Shown: in pieces, positions 24,433-33,151 of the stretch
Layout: each line of letters begins with the position of its first letter
Position numbering within the stretch: the first letter of the stretch is position 1
From: JACCYQ01 sp036675565
Lineage (GTDB): Bacteria; Bacteroidota; Bacteroidia; Chitinophagales; Chitinophagaceae
Assembly: GCA_036675565.1 (NCBI GenBank)
Contig: JAKFER010000137.1
Location: forward strand, 3,835 to 67,834
Direction of reading: 5' to 3'
DNA length: 64,000 nucleotides
The notes under the pieces: model-generated
Database searches by the model: none
What the model was told of the DNA's origin: nothing
What the model saw: the letters and a program-made list of their open reading frames with translations, nothing else
Translations under genes and position numbers: made by a program

Positions 24433-25881
24433 ATGATACGTAGATATGTTTCTTTCCTGCTCATTTTTTTGTGCGGTTATAACAGTTTGTGGGCACAAGC
24501 CGATCTGCCAACGGATTATTTAAGTGCCGAATTTCATGAAGGTCGCCGGGAAGCTTTAAGGGAACGGATGCCTGAAAACTCAGTAGCTGTCGTCTTTGCT
24601 TACCCCGTACGCAATTTCAGTAATGATGTGGATTATATCTACCATGCTAATCCCGATATGTATTATTTTACTGGGTACCGGGAACCCAATGCGATTTTAT
24701 TCATTTTTAAAGAAAAGCAAACTGCTGCTACGGGCACGCAATATGATGAATTGTTCTTTGTACAGGAAAGAAATGAGCAGGCTGAAAAATGGAATGGCAG
24801 AAGATTGGGTGTAGAAGGTGTGAAAAATAAACTAGGCTTTAAAAATGTTTATACCGGCGCTGCATTTAATGATTTTAATATTGATTTTACAAATATCCAA
24901 AAGATCATCGCTCCGGGCTTACCCAAAGATGTATCAGATTCACGATGGGACAAAGCAGACCTCTATGATCTTATTCAACAGTTTAAATCAAAGACTGATT
25001 TTGAAGAAACTGGGGATAAACGTCTTGATAATAAATTGTTTTTCCAGCTTACCGGCCAGTTAAGAGAGATTAAAACAGCTGAAGAATTAACACTGATCCG
25101 TAAGGCAGTAGAAATCAGTTGCCAGGGACAAAATGAAGTAATGAAAGCTATTACACCCGGTATGTCAGAATTAGAAATCCAGGGTTTGCATGAATTTGTT
25201 CATAAAAAATATGGTGCAGAAGCAGTTGGATATGGATCTATTGTTGGATCAGGTGAAAACGGCTGCATCCTGCATTATATGGAAAATACCAGGACCAAAG
25301 TTGGGAATGATATGATCCTGATGGATGTTGGTGCCCAATACCACGGTTACACTGCAGATGTTACCCGAACAATACCAGCAGATGGTAAATTTTCGCCTGA
25401 AGAAAGAATCATTTATCAACTCGTGTACGATGCGCAGGAAGCGGCATTTAAGATATTGAAAGATGGCGCCAGTTTCGCTGATGCCAGCAATGCAGCAAAA
25501 AAGGTAATTGCGGATGGTTTATTTAAGCATAACATCATCAAGGACAAAAAAGACGTAAACAAATATTATCCACATGGACTCTTGCATCATATCGGGTTAG
25601 ACGTTCATGACCGTAATTTTTCAAAGACCATGAAAAAAGATATGGTCATTACCATTGAACCCGGAATTTATATTCCCTCTGACAGTGATTGTGACAAAAA
25701 ATGGTGGGGCATTGCCGTTCGCATTGAAGACGATGTGCTGATCAGGGAAAATGATTATGAATTGCTTTCTGTTTTTGCTCCACGCAGCATTGAAGACATT
25801 GAAAAAATGATCGCCCAGAAAAGTGCATTGGACGATTTTATTCTTCCTCCATTAAAATCCGCAGAGAAAAAAGCGTTTTAA
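24433..25881 (+). CDS. Secreted Xaa-Pro aminopeptidase (M24B)
   Basis: A 482-residue metallopeptidase that removes N-terminal residues before proline. It has a signal peptide (RYVSFLLIFLCGYNSLWAQ), an N-terminal creatinase-like domain (about 25-210) and a pita-bread catalytic domain (about 215-460). The five dinuclear metal ligands are visible: Asp in LMDVGAQ, Asp in TADVTRT, His in LHHIGLDVHD, Glu in TIEPGIYIP and Glu in VRIEDDV. The signal peptide places it in the periplasm, as for many Bacteroidota homologues, probably for peptide use. It is monocistronic, convergent with the lipoprotein gene at 25894. Confidence 0.93.
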   Translation: MIRRYVSFLLIFLCGYNSLWAQADLPTDYLSAEFHEGRREALRERMPENSVAVVFAYPVRNFSNDVDYIYHANPDMYYFTGYREPNAILFIFKEKQTAATGTQYDELFFVQERNEQAEKWNGRRLGVEGVKNKLGFKNVYTGAAFNDFNIDFTNIQKIIAPGLPKDVSDSRWDKADLYDLIQQFKSKTDFEETGDKRLDNKLFFQLTGQLREIKTAEELTLIRKAVEISCQGQNEVMKAITPGMSELEIQGLHEFVHKKYGAEAVGYGSIVGSGENGCILHYMENTRTKVGNDMILMDVGAQYHGYTADVTRTIPADGKFSPEERIIYQLVYDAQEAAFKILKDGASFADASNAAKKVIADGLFKHNIIKDKKDVNKYYPHGLLHHIGLDVHDRNFSKTMKKDMVITIEPGIYIPSDSDCDKKWWGIAVRIEDDVLIRENDYELLSVFAPRSIEDIEKMIAQKSALDDFILPPLKSAEKKAF

Positions 25882-25893
25882 AATCTATCAAAA

Positions 25894-27240
25894 TTAAAAA
25901 ACCTGGTGACGTCGTAGTTCCAGTACACTTTCTATTTGATTGGTAGTACCGACATATTCTTTTTTGATCATGCCAATGTTACGGGAGTAATATGTTCTGA
26001 AATAGCCTACGAAAGATGATATATCCGTCCAGGTATTGGCGGCAAATTGCTCCACCTTTTCTTCTATTACAATGGTATTGGGGTATGCTGTTCCTTTTAC
26101 TGTTACGCTGGCATCCTGCTGAACGACAGTTGCTTTAATCCTTACCGTTACGGGAGTAGCATTGGCAGTTCCATTAATATCCGCTGATGTCCAGCTGGAA
26201 CCCACAGCCTGGTTGTCTTTTAAAAATATGTATTGGCCCCAGTTAGCATTATCCAGGTTAAAAAAACTACCAAAGTCAAGGTATTCATAATAATCATTGG
26301 CAGCTTTGCGATAATAGCCTGATGAATCGAATCCTTGTGATGCGTCCTGTGTTTCTCCAAAAATATTCCAGGTATTTCCCAATGCATTAAGTGTTGGTTG
26401 AATGGCTACACGCAAAAGTGTATCATTTACATCGCCGTCTATTTCGTATGTCCAGTTGCTGTTTGCAGTTCGGGGATAATAATCAGCTGCCACCGCTGCA
26501 GCCGTTACAATTACATCGAATGTACATGTGGCACCACCTGCCGAAACGGTAAATGTGGAAGTTTCTTCTGCAACCGGCGTTCCGGATGCGGTTAAAACTA
26601 TGGTCTGCGGACCGGTATTATTTAAAGTTCCTGATCCGGAAAAAGTTATTCCGTTGACTGATGCTGTGGTCACATTATAAGTTCCGATGGTAGTTACATT
26701 TACGCCTATCGTTGCTGTATTTGCAGCAGTCAATGTCACATCCTTTACATAGTTACCTGCTACAGAATAATTTAAACAGGTGGAACCGGAACCTTGTAAG
26801 GTAAAATTGGCGGGACCACCCGAACCAGCAGGTAAAACTACTACCTGCACCAAGCAGAAACTGGTATCAAAACTTACTACAAATAAATTATTCCCTGCTG
26901 ATAAAGGTGTTCCGCTACCAGAGAGTCGAACCGTCTTTAACCCGGCATCATTAAAAAAACCGGTACCCTTAAATGCATAACCATTCAGGGTATCTGTAAC
27001 GATGGAATAAACACCAGCATTTGTAACATTAATTTGAACATCTATATAATTGCTGTCATTCAATGTTTTACCTGCTACATAAGTACCTGCAATGGTTTTG
27101 GGAAGACATTCGGAAGTGATATCTCTTTGCAGAGAGCCAGTAGCCGGAGTATCAGTTGTTTCAGCACTGTATTCCTTCTGGCAGGAAGTAAAGCCTAATA
27201 AAGTAATAAATCCAATCAAAAGAATAAGGTTACGCTTCAT
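25894..27240 (-). CDS. Surface lipoprotein with two tandem Ig-like repeats
   Basis: A 448-residue lipoprotein. The N-terminus has a lipobox-like LGFTSC followed by QKEYS. Two repeats of about 90 residues follow, each starting with Cys and a variant of AGTYV/AGNYV. They share the pattern ...VNGxxFxGxGxxNxxGxxTxxLxxSGTPxxxxxxxFxV...C, so each has two cysteines probably joined in a disulfide. A C-terminal domain (about 240-448) carries conserved YYPRTANSNWTYEIDGD and GYFRTYYSRNIGMIKKEY stretches, typical of secreted Bacteroidota proteins. Function unknown; likely on the cell surface or periplasmic face. Confidence 0.8.
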   Translation of the reverse strand: MKRNLILLIGFITLLGFTSCQKEYSAETTDTPATGSLQRDITSECLPKTIAGTYVAGKTLNDSNYIDVQINVTNAGVYSIVTDTLNGYAFKGTGFFNDAGLKTVRLSGSGTPLSAGNNLFVVSFDTSFCLVQVVVLPAGSGGPANFTLQGSGSTCLNYSVAGNYVKDVTLTAANTATIGVNVTTIGTYNVTTASVNGITFSGSGTLNNTGPQTIVLTASGTPVAEETSTFTVSAGGATCTFDVIVTAAAVAADYYPRTANSNWTYEIDGDVNDTLLRVAIQPTLNALGNTWNIFGETQDASQGFDSSGYYRKAANDYYEYLDFGSFFNLDNANWGQYIFLKDNQAVGSSWTSADINGTANATPVTVRIKATVVQQDASVTVKGTAYPNTIVIEEKVEQFAANTWTDISSFVGYFRTYYSRNIGMIKKEYVGTTNQIESVLELRRHQVF

Positions 27241-27375
27241 ATAACAGATTATAATTTAAGCTAAAACTACAATTAATTTCAATAAACGGTGGGGACTCTC
27301 CTATAACGGTCAAAATACTTCATTCAGTATTAATATTTGGATCCCGGGTATAATTTTTGTAAATTTTACCCTGAC

Positions 27376-28224
27376 ATGAGATTAAAATATACCCTACTTA
27401 TTATTTCAAGCTTTTTCATATTTGCCTGCAAACTACCGGTTTATGTACTAACGGACCAGGATATCCAAAAACATTATAAAGACAAAAAAACAAAGCCCCA
27501 ACTTAAATACCTCAATTATAAGGATTACCACATTTTTCATGCAGTAACCGGGAATATTGAGAAACCTTTACTGATTTTTGTACATGGTGCTCCGGGCAAT
27601 TGGTATAGTAGCCTGGCTTTACTTGATGATACTGCTCTACAGAAAAATTTCCGGATGATTTCCGTTGACCGGGTCGGTTTTGGAAAATCCAATTATGGCC
27701 TCTCATTGCCATCTGTTGACAAACATGTACGCTATCTTGAAAAGATAGTCAAAGAATATAATCATACGGGTCAACCCATTTATATGGTTGGTTCTTCGTA
27801 CGGCGCTCCCATTGTAGCTTCTTTTGCTACGCAAAATCCTTTGCTGGTTAAAGAACTTTATATGGTATCGCCTGTCATTGATCCGGCAACAGAAAAAATG
27901 TTCTGGTTTTCCTATATGGCCAAATTGAGTTTGGTAAATTTCTGGCTGCCACGCAGTTTAACCGTTACCAGCGATGAAAAATCCGCTCATAAAAGGGAAA
28001 TGAGAAAATTAAAACCTCACCTTAAAAAAATCCGTAGCAAGACCTATGTTTTGATGGGAGCAAAAGACTGGCTGGCACATCCTTCTAATTTTACTTACCT
28101 GCAAAATATGCTGGTCAATGCCCGCAATCCTGAATTTATCATGCTGGAAAATGAAGGTCATACCATTTTATCTGACCGGCCGGAAATTGTAAAAAATCTT
28201 TTATTGGACAAGAAGCTTTATTAA
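27376..28224 (+). CDS. Membrane-associated alpha/beta hydrolase
   Basis: A 282-residue alpha/beta-hydrolase. The frame opens at a TTG (27337), but the ATG at 27376 gives a proper export segment (MRLKYTLLIISSFFIFAC). The oxyanion motif is FVHGAPGNW (69-77). The nucleophile elbow G-S-S141-Y-G, the acid Asp231 (GAKDW) and His262 (NEGHTIL) form a complete triad. Cys18 could be lipidated, but the -2 Phe is atypical for a lipobox. The substrate cannot be read from sequence. It stands alone between divergent and co-directional neighbours. Confidence 0.87.
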   Translation: MRLKYTLLIISSFFIFACKLPVYVLTDQDIQKHYKDKKTKPQLKYLNYKDYHIFHAVTGNIEKPLLIFVHGAPGNWYSSLALLDDTALQKNFRMISVDRVGFGKSNYGLSLPSVDKHVRYLEKIVKEYNHTGQPIYMVGSSYGAPIVASFATQNPLLVKELYMVSPVIDPATEKMFWFSYMAKLSLVNFWLPRSLTVTSDEKSAHKREMRKLKPHLKKIRSKTYVLMGAKDWLAHPSNFTYLQNMLVNARNPEFIMLENEGHTILSDRPEIVKNLLLDKKLY

Positions 28225-28284
28225 AGGATTATAAAATATAAGATCAAACCTTTACATTAGCTATCCAATCAATTACCTGTATTT

Positions 28285-29307
28285 ATGAAAGCCTTTTATT
28301 GCAGCATCCTATCTTTTCTTACATATTCATCGATGGCCATTGCTCAATTGGGTGTTGAAGTTCTTACATCAGGCACCCAAACAAGTTTGCGTGGATTGAG
28401 CGTGGTAAATGACCAGGTGATCTGGGTCAGTGGCAGCAATGGCACTATTGGCAAATCTTTAAATGGGGGAAAAAACTGGAAATGGACAACCGTAAAAGGT
28501 TTTGAAAAAAATGACTTCAGGGACATTGAAGCTTTTGATGCCACTACTGCAGTCATCATGTCCGTTGGTGAACCTGCTTACATTTTAAAAACAATAAATG
28601 GCGGTGACACCTGGAAAGTTGTTTTTGAAGATAAAACACCAGGTATGTTCCTGGATGCAATGGAATTCTGGAATGAACAGGCCGGTATTGTTTTAGGCGA
28701 TCCCATAAATGGAAAATTTTTTATTGCACGAACTTTTGACGGAGGTTCTACCTGGAAAAAAGTTCCGGGTGAAAATTTACCTGCTGCTGCTGAAGGAGAA
28801 GCCTGTTTTGCTGCAAGTGGAACAAACATCAGGGTCCTGGACCGGGATGAAGCGGTTTTTGTTACCGGTGGATTAAAGTCCCGCATGTTTTGGAAAGGCG
28901 AGCCCATTGAACTTCCCATTTTACAAGGTAAAGAAACAACCGGGGCCAATTCCATTGCTGTCTGGGATAATTATCGTCGCAATGGAGGCAATCGCATTAT
29001 TGTTGTGGGTGGTGATTTCTCAAATGATTCATTAAAAACTCAAAATTGTTTTTACTCAAATAACAAAGGGAAAACATGGCAATCACCTGAAACGCCTCCA
29101 AATGGATACAGGAGCTGTGTAGAATTTTTCAGCAAAAAAGATGTGGTAGCCTGCGGGTTAACAGGGGTTGATTATTCGCATGATGGTGGCCGTAATTGGT
29201 CGCTGATCAGCGAAGAAAGTTTTCATGTAGTTCGCTTTGCTAAAGGCGGTTTAACAATGTTCCTTGCTGGCGCCAATGGAAAGATCGGCAAACTGGTGAT
29301 GAAGTAA
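28285..29307 (+). CDS. YCF48-like/BNR beta-propeller secreted protein
   Basis: A 340-residue exported protein (signal peptide ending SSMAIAQ) made of sialidase/BNR-type beta-propeller repeats. Several Asp-box-like motifs are visible (SLNGGKNWKW, TINGGDTWKV, TFDGGSTWKK, NNKGKTWQS, SHDGGRNWS), about 45-60 residues apart. This matches the photosystem II stability factor YCF48-related family, widespread as secreted proteins in Bacteroidota. There is no catalytic sialidase Tyr/Arg pattern that I can point to, so an enzymatic role is not implied. It is convergent with the peroxiredoxin gene. Confidence 0.88.
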   Translation: MKAFYCSILSFLTYSSMAIAQLGVEVLTSGTQTSLRGLSVVNDQVIWVSGSNGTIGKSLNGGKNWKWTTVKGFEKNDFRDIEAFDATTAVIMSVGEPAYILKTINGGDTWKVVFEDKTPGMFLDAMEFWNEQAGIVLGDPINGKFFIARTFDGGSTWKKVPGENLPAAAEGEACFAASGTNIRVLDRDEAVFVTGGLKSRMFWKGEPIELPILQGKETTGANSIAVWDNYRRNGGNRIIVVGGDFSNDSLKTQNCFYSNNKGKTWQSPETPPNGYRSCVEFFSKKDVVACGLTGVDYSHDGGRNWSLISEESFHVVRFAKGGLTMFLAGANGKIGKLVMK

Positions 29308-29327
29308 TTGTATAATTAAAAAGAGAT

Positions 29328-29912
29328 TTATAATTCTGCAAGTAACTCTTTTACTGAAACTCTCTTTTTATAATCTTCATTAAAATAGCGATAGATAATC
29401 GTGTTTTCTTTATTAATGATATACACTGCCGGAACGGGTAAGTTTGTTCCATTTTTACCATTGATTGTGGCCAGGTCAATTCCTGACAATTTATAACGGT
29501 TTACCGATTTTTCATCCAATGCAAAACGTACATCATAGGCTTTCATAATTTTACCTTCTTCATCATAAATGATGGGAAATGTTGCGCTGCTTTTTTCAAC
29601 AGTTTTTGAGATACCATCTGGTTTTTCAGGCGTTATTGCTACTACCTGTACGCCTTTTTCAACAAATAGTGTTAGTGAATCCTGTAATTGTTTCAATTGC
29701 CTGCTGCAATAAGGACACCAGTGGCCCCGGTAAAAAAACAGGACTACGTTGCCGTTCTTCACCATATCTTTTAATCGAATACTATTACCATTTTGATCGA
29801 CAGCTTTAAAATCAGGTGCTTTGGAATTGATGAATAATCCCTCCGGTTTTTGTTGCGCCGATAATGTGAAAACAAAGAAGAACGCTGTAAATACAAAGAG
29901 TAATCTTTTCAT
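29328..29912 (-). CDS. Exported peroxiredoxin/thioredoxin-fold protein
   Basis: A 194-residue AhpC/TSA (redoxin)-family protein with a signal peptide (MKRLLFVFTAFFFVFTLSAQ). The active site is C66-P-Y-C69 in RGHWCPYCSRQ. The framework is typical (LFINSKAPDFKAVDQNG, AITPEKP, VPAVYIINKENTI). The CxxC pair suggests either a peroxidase of the 'peroxiredoxin-like' type or a thiol-disulfide reductase in the periplasm. A TATTTTTG box (29917-29924, minus strand) lies only 5 nt before the ATG; if used, the mRNA would be nearly leaderless, so I treat it as doubtful. Confidence 0.88.
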   Translation of the reverse strand: MKRLLFVFTAFFFVFTLSAQQKPEGLFINSKAPDFKAVDQNGNSIRLKDMVKNGNVVLFFYRGHWCPYCSRQLKQLQDSLTLFVEKGVQVVAITPEKPDGISKTVEKSSATFPIIYDEEGKIMKAYDVRFALDEKSVNRYKLSGIDLATINGKNGTNLPVPAVYIINKENTIIYRYFNEDYKKRVSVKELLAEL

Positions 29913-30022
29913 TTTTCAAAAATAAGCTTCCTTTAAAAAGAATAAAAGAAGTGAAAGACTATTAACAATTAGTTGGGTAGTAGAATCGGTGTCAATTTCA
30001 TCATTAACATCAATCGAAATCA

Positions 30023-30418
30023 TCATTCATTTTCCATAACCTGTATCAATTGAATTTTATTTCCGCAGGTATCATCGAATACGGCCAGTTTTACGGGACC
30101 CATCCTATTCGGTTTCATAATAAACATCACCCCCAGGTCTGATAATCTTTCGTATTCCATATCAATATCATTTACATGAAAAGCAGTTAATGGAATATTG
30201 GCATCATACAAAGCTTTCTGATAGGTTTTTGCAGGTTCAAAACCTGTTGGTTCCAGTAGTAATTCCGTACCATCAGGATCATCTTCTGAAACAACAGTCA
30301 ACCATTTATATTCCCCAACCGGTACATCTGTTTTTAATACAAAGCCTAACACCTGGGTATAAAATTTAAAGGCTTTGTCCTGGTCATTGACCAGTACACT
30401 GGAAAGTTTGATATTCAT
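30023..30418 (-). CDS. VOC (glyoxalase-fold) protein
   Basis: A 131-residue single-module VOC protein with two beta-alpha-beta-beta-beta units. Markers are the opening MNIKLSSVLVNDQDKAFKFY, GFVLKTDVPVGEYKWLTV, a middle ELLLEPTG, AFHVNDIDMEYERLSDLGV and a final VAVFDDTCGNKIQLIQ-type strand. This fits the bleomycin resistance/extradiol dioxygenase superfamily member common in environmental bacteria. The substrate is not readable; the family includes glyoxalases, fosfomycin-modifying and antibiotic-binding proteins. Monocistronic. Confidence 0.9.
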   Translation of the reverse strand: MNIKLSSVLVNDQDKAFKFYTQVLGFVLKTDVPVGEYKWLTVVSEDDPDGTELLLEPTGFEPAKTYQKALYDANIPLTAFHVNDIDMEYERLSDLGVMFIMKPNRMGPVKLAVFDDTCGNKIQLIQVMENE

Positions 30419-30470
30419 CTTAGAATTTTTTTATTGATTTTTCTTTTATTCATTAAAAGAATGAGAACAG

Positions 30471-30478
30471 CAAAATTA
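30471..30478 (-). promoter_or_regulatory. -7 box (TAATTTTG) upstream of the VOC gene
   Basis: An exact TAnnTTTG match on the minus strand, 52 nt upstream of the ATG. No TTG is seen at the expected -33 distance. Confidence 0.35.
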
Positions 30479-30534
30479 AATACATATTGCTACGCATACC
30501 GTTTTTATCATGCCCAGTTTAACAATGAAATCTT

Positions 30535-31728
30535 TTAATTGGCAGCCTGGTCATAAGGAATATAATTTTGCCAATACCATGGCGTATAGGTGTCCCCGAT
30601 AGTTACAGCTAACAGGGTTTTAAAAATACTTTCGGCATTATCACTATTACTTAATATTATAATTCCGGTTCCCTGCCTGGGAAAAATAATTGAATAGTGC
30701 TGAAAGCCATCTCCATGACCTTCTTTAAAGGCGCCCCATCCAAAAGTCGATTCCAATAACCCCCACCCCAATCCGTAACTCAGTTTGATAGCATCATTAG
30801 CAGTTGAATCACGCAAACTGTATAAACCAAATTGCTGAATTGACCTGAGCCTGATCTGTGGTCTGAACATTTCGCTGGTTGTTTCCTTCTTTAATAAAGT
30901 GTTTGATAATATTGCCTGAATAAACAGCGTGTAATCATCAAGATTAGTTTCCAAAGTGCTGGCAGATCTGGCTTCATTGTCTTTATCTTTTTGATATAAC
31001 TCGCCTTTACTCTTATGACCAAAAGAATAATCGTTTTCAAATGAAGGTTGCCAGGTATAGGATGAATTTTTCATTCCCAGCGGAACAAATATTTTCTCCT
31101 GCATCAAATCTTCCAATGAACGATCCAGCATTTTCTCCAGTACTACCTGCAGGTAAACCAACCCTTCCCCTGAGTAACTGTATTTTAATCCAGGTTCAAA
31201 TTTTACACGAAGTTTCTGATCTGCTTCAAACCACCGCCAGTTTGGAAATCCTGAAGTATGATTCAAACACATTCTTGCGGTGATCTTATGGTATAAAGTA
31301 TCCGTTTTTAAATCGCTATAGTTATCATGCCATTTGGTTAATGGGTCATATTCATAAATGGGTTTTGGCAAATATTTTTGTAATGATTTATCCAGATCCA
31401 AAATGCCTTCTTCAACCAATTTCATAACCAATACAGCGAAGACAGCCTTACTCAGGGAAGCTCCATAAATGTTTGTTTGAGTTTGGAGTTGCTCTTTGGT
31501 ATCAATTCGTTTATAACCAAATGCTTTTTTATAAACCGGCTGATGATTATTAAATATACTGATAGCCAGTCCATGCACACTGGCGGCTTTCATTAACGAT
31601 GTTATATTTTTATTTAAAGAATCAAAAGAGATTTTGCTTTGATCCAATCTTGTAACAGACTGGGCCATCAAACCAACGTAAGATGTTGTAATGAATAGAA
31701 TTAAAAAAAAAGTTTTAATAATCGTCAA
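30535..31728 (-). CDS. Serine hydrolase of the class C beta-lactamase family
   Basis: A 397-residue exported penicillin-binding-protein-like hydrolase. SxxK is S91-L-S-K94 (YGASLSKAV). The second motif is Y185-S-G rather than Y-x-N, and the third is H338-G-D-G. The substituted second motif may alter activity. The only start that keeps the signal peptide (ending GLMAQ) is TTG at 31728; no ATG lies in the right place. It is distinct in sequence from the hydrolases at 18714 and 62574. Likely periplasmic; substrate unknown. Confidence 0.85.
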   Translation of the reverse strand: MTIIKTFFLILFITTSYVGLMAQSVTRLDQSKISFDSLNKNITSLMKAASVHGLAISIFNNHQPVYKKAFGYKRIDTKEQLQTQTNIYGASLSKAVFAVLVMKLVEEGILDLDKSLQKYLPKPIYEYDPLTKWHDNYSDLKTDTLYHKITARMCLNHTSGFPNWRWFEADQKLRVKFEPGLKYSYSGEGLVYLQVVLEKMLDRSLEDLMQEKIFVPLGMKNSSYTWQPSFENDYSFGHKSKGELYQKDKDNEARSASTLETNLDDYTLFIQAILSNTLLKKETTSEMFRPQIRLRSIQQFGLYSLRDSTANDAIKLSYGLGWGLLESTFGWGAFKEGHGDGFQHYSIIFPRQGTGIIILSNSDNAESIFKTLLAVTIGDTYTPWYWQNYIPYDQAAN

Positions 31729-31783
31729 TGAAATATTTTTTATGTTAATATTATTTTGACTTTAGATCAGTAAAAAAAGTTAA

Positions 31784-32281
31784 TCAATGCAAACTAACTA
31801 CCCTGCTGATCTTCCATTCATTATTTTTTTGTTGCCAGATGATAATAAATTTTCCTGGCTCAGATGGTTCGTCTGCTTTTTGCGTATTATTCTTAAACCT
31901 GTGCAATCCCATTTCAATGGCACCAAAATTTTTTATAGGATATACTTCAATGCTACCCTTTACCAACTCTCGTGTTACTTTACCACACACATTTTTTTTT
32001 GTTGATTCAACGGTTTCTTCTTTAGAATTTGAAAAGCCTCCCTGGTCGTGGTAAAATTCAAGATCATCCGCATAAAAATCGCTGTAAGTTGCCAGGTTAA
32101 CATCACAGGTATTGTATGCATGAAAGAACAAGCTATCGAGATGCACGATCGTATCGTACAATGCCTGGTCATCAGGTTTGTATGAATATGCCTGCTTGCT
32201 TGTATTTGTTTTAGTTGATGTACAAGCATAAAATACCACTGCAAATGATAATACTAATAAATAGCTTATTGATTTTTTCAT
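31784..32281 (-). CDS. Lipoprotein with SnoaL/NTF2-like (DUF4440-type) domain
   Basis: A 165-residue lipoprotein. The ATG at 32281 gives MKKSISYLLVLSFAVVFYAC with the lipid cysteine at 20; an ATG 13 codons upstream would hide the signal. The mature part resembles the DUF4440/SnoaL cone fold: DTIVHLDSLFFHAYNTCD, YADDLEFYHDQGG, a central VYPIKNFGAIEMGLHRF strand and the closing WKISRVVSLH. These domains bind small ligands or are catalytic in diverse roles. A minus-strand TAAATTTG (32365-32372) may be its promoter. Confidence 0.82.
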   Translation of the reverse strand: MKKSISYLLVLSFAVVFYACTSTKTNTSKQAYSYKPDDQALYDTIVHLDSLFFHAYNTCDVNLATYSDFYADDLEFYHDQGGFSNSKEETVESTKKNVCGKVTRELVKGSIEVYPIKNFGAIEMGLHRFKNNTQKADEPSEPGKFIIIWQQKNNEWKISRVVSLH

Positions 32282-32377
32282 TGAATTTAAATTACAAATA
32301 AATATTTTTAATGCATTCATAACTTCATTACAAAATAATCACCGACCTGAACCTATATCACTTACAAATTTATATGC

Positions 32378-33151
32378 ATGACACAACAACTAACAAGAGA
32401 AAGAAACAAGCTGCTTGTATCCATTGAGAAATTTTTGGAAGGCCCAATGATTTTACTTGGGTTTATTTGGCTGATACTCCTTATTATAGAATTGATCTGG
32501 GGACTAACTAAAACTTTATTATATGCAAGTCTTACCATATGGGTCATATTTATCATTGATTTTGTAATCAAATTTGTACTAGCCCCAGCCAAAATAAAAT
32601 TTCTTAAAAAAAACTGGCTTACTGCTGTATCGTTATTGATTCCGGCATTAAGAGTTTTCCGGATTTTTAGATTTGTCAGGTTGCTCAGGGGCTTAAGAGG
32701 CATCCGGCTCGTACGGATTGTTTCATCGCTGAACAGGAGTATGAAAAGCCTGGGTGCAACAATGAAAAGAAGAGCATTTGGATATGTTTCATTACTTGCT
32801 TTAGTAGTAACCTTTGCCGGTGCTGCCGGTATGTATGCATATGAAAGTCCTAACCCGGGTTTTGAAAATTATGGAATGGCATTATGGTGGACAGCTATGC
32901 GGATCATTACAGCCGGAAGTGATTTCTGGCCTCTTACACCCGAAGGTCGCAGCCTGGCATTTTTATTGGCATTATTTGGCTTTGGAATCTTTGGTTATGT
33001 AACAGCCACACTGGCTTCATTTTTTATTGGTCGCGATGCTGAAGAAAAAGATGCACCTATTGCAAGTGAACATACTTTGAAAGAATTAAAAGCCGAAATA
33101 AAAATGTTAACGAAAGCCATTCATGAAATAAAAACTAACCAGCATCCTTAA
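32378..33151 (+). CDS. Voltage-gated-type ion channel with atypical filter
   Basis: A 257-residue six-helix ion transporter. Helices S1-S3 lie in the first 90 residues. The S4 sensor has regularly spaced arginines (R92, R95, R98, R101, R104, R107, R110, R113). The pore helix is WWTAMRIITAG, and S6 is LAFLLALFGFGIFGYVTATLASFF. The filter reads TAGSD (178-182), not the potassium signature TVGYG, so ion selectivity is uncertain. A C-terminal coiled coil (LKELKAEIKMLTKAIHEI) probably assists tetramer assembly. Its stop overlaps the convergent AI-2E transporter gene by 4 bp. Confidence 0.85.
   Translation: MTQQLTRERNKLLVSIEKFLEGPMILLGFIWLILLIIELIWGLTKTLLYASLTIWVIFIIDFVIKFVLAPAKIKFLKKNWLTAVSLLIPALRVFRIFRFVRLLRGLRGIRLVRIVSSLNRSMKSLGATMKRRAFGYVSLLALVVTFAGAAGMYAYESPNPGFENYGMALWWTAMRIITAGSDFWPLTPEGRSLAFLLALFGFGIFGYVTATLASFFIGRDAEEKDAPIASEHTLKELKAEIKMLTKAIHEIKTNQHP

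Noticed and set aside
29917..29924. -7 box immediately before the peroxiredoxin ATG
   Set aside because: Would make a leaderless transcript and has no -33 element; not listed as a promoter.
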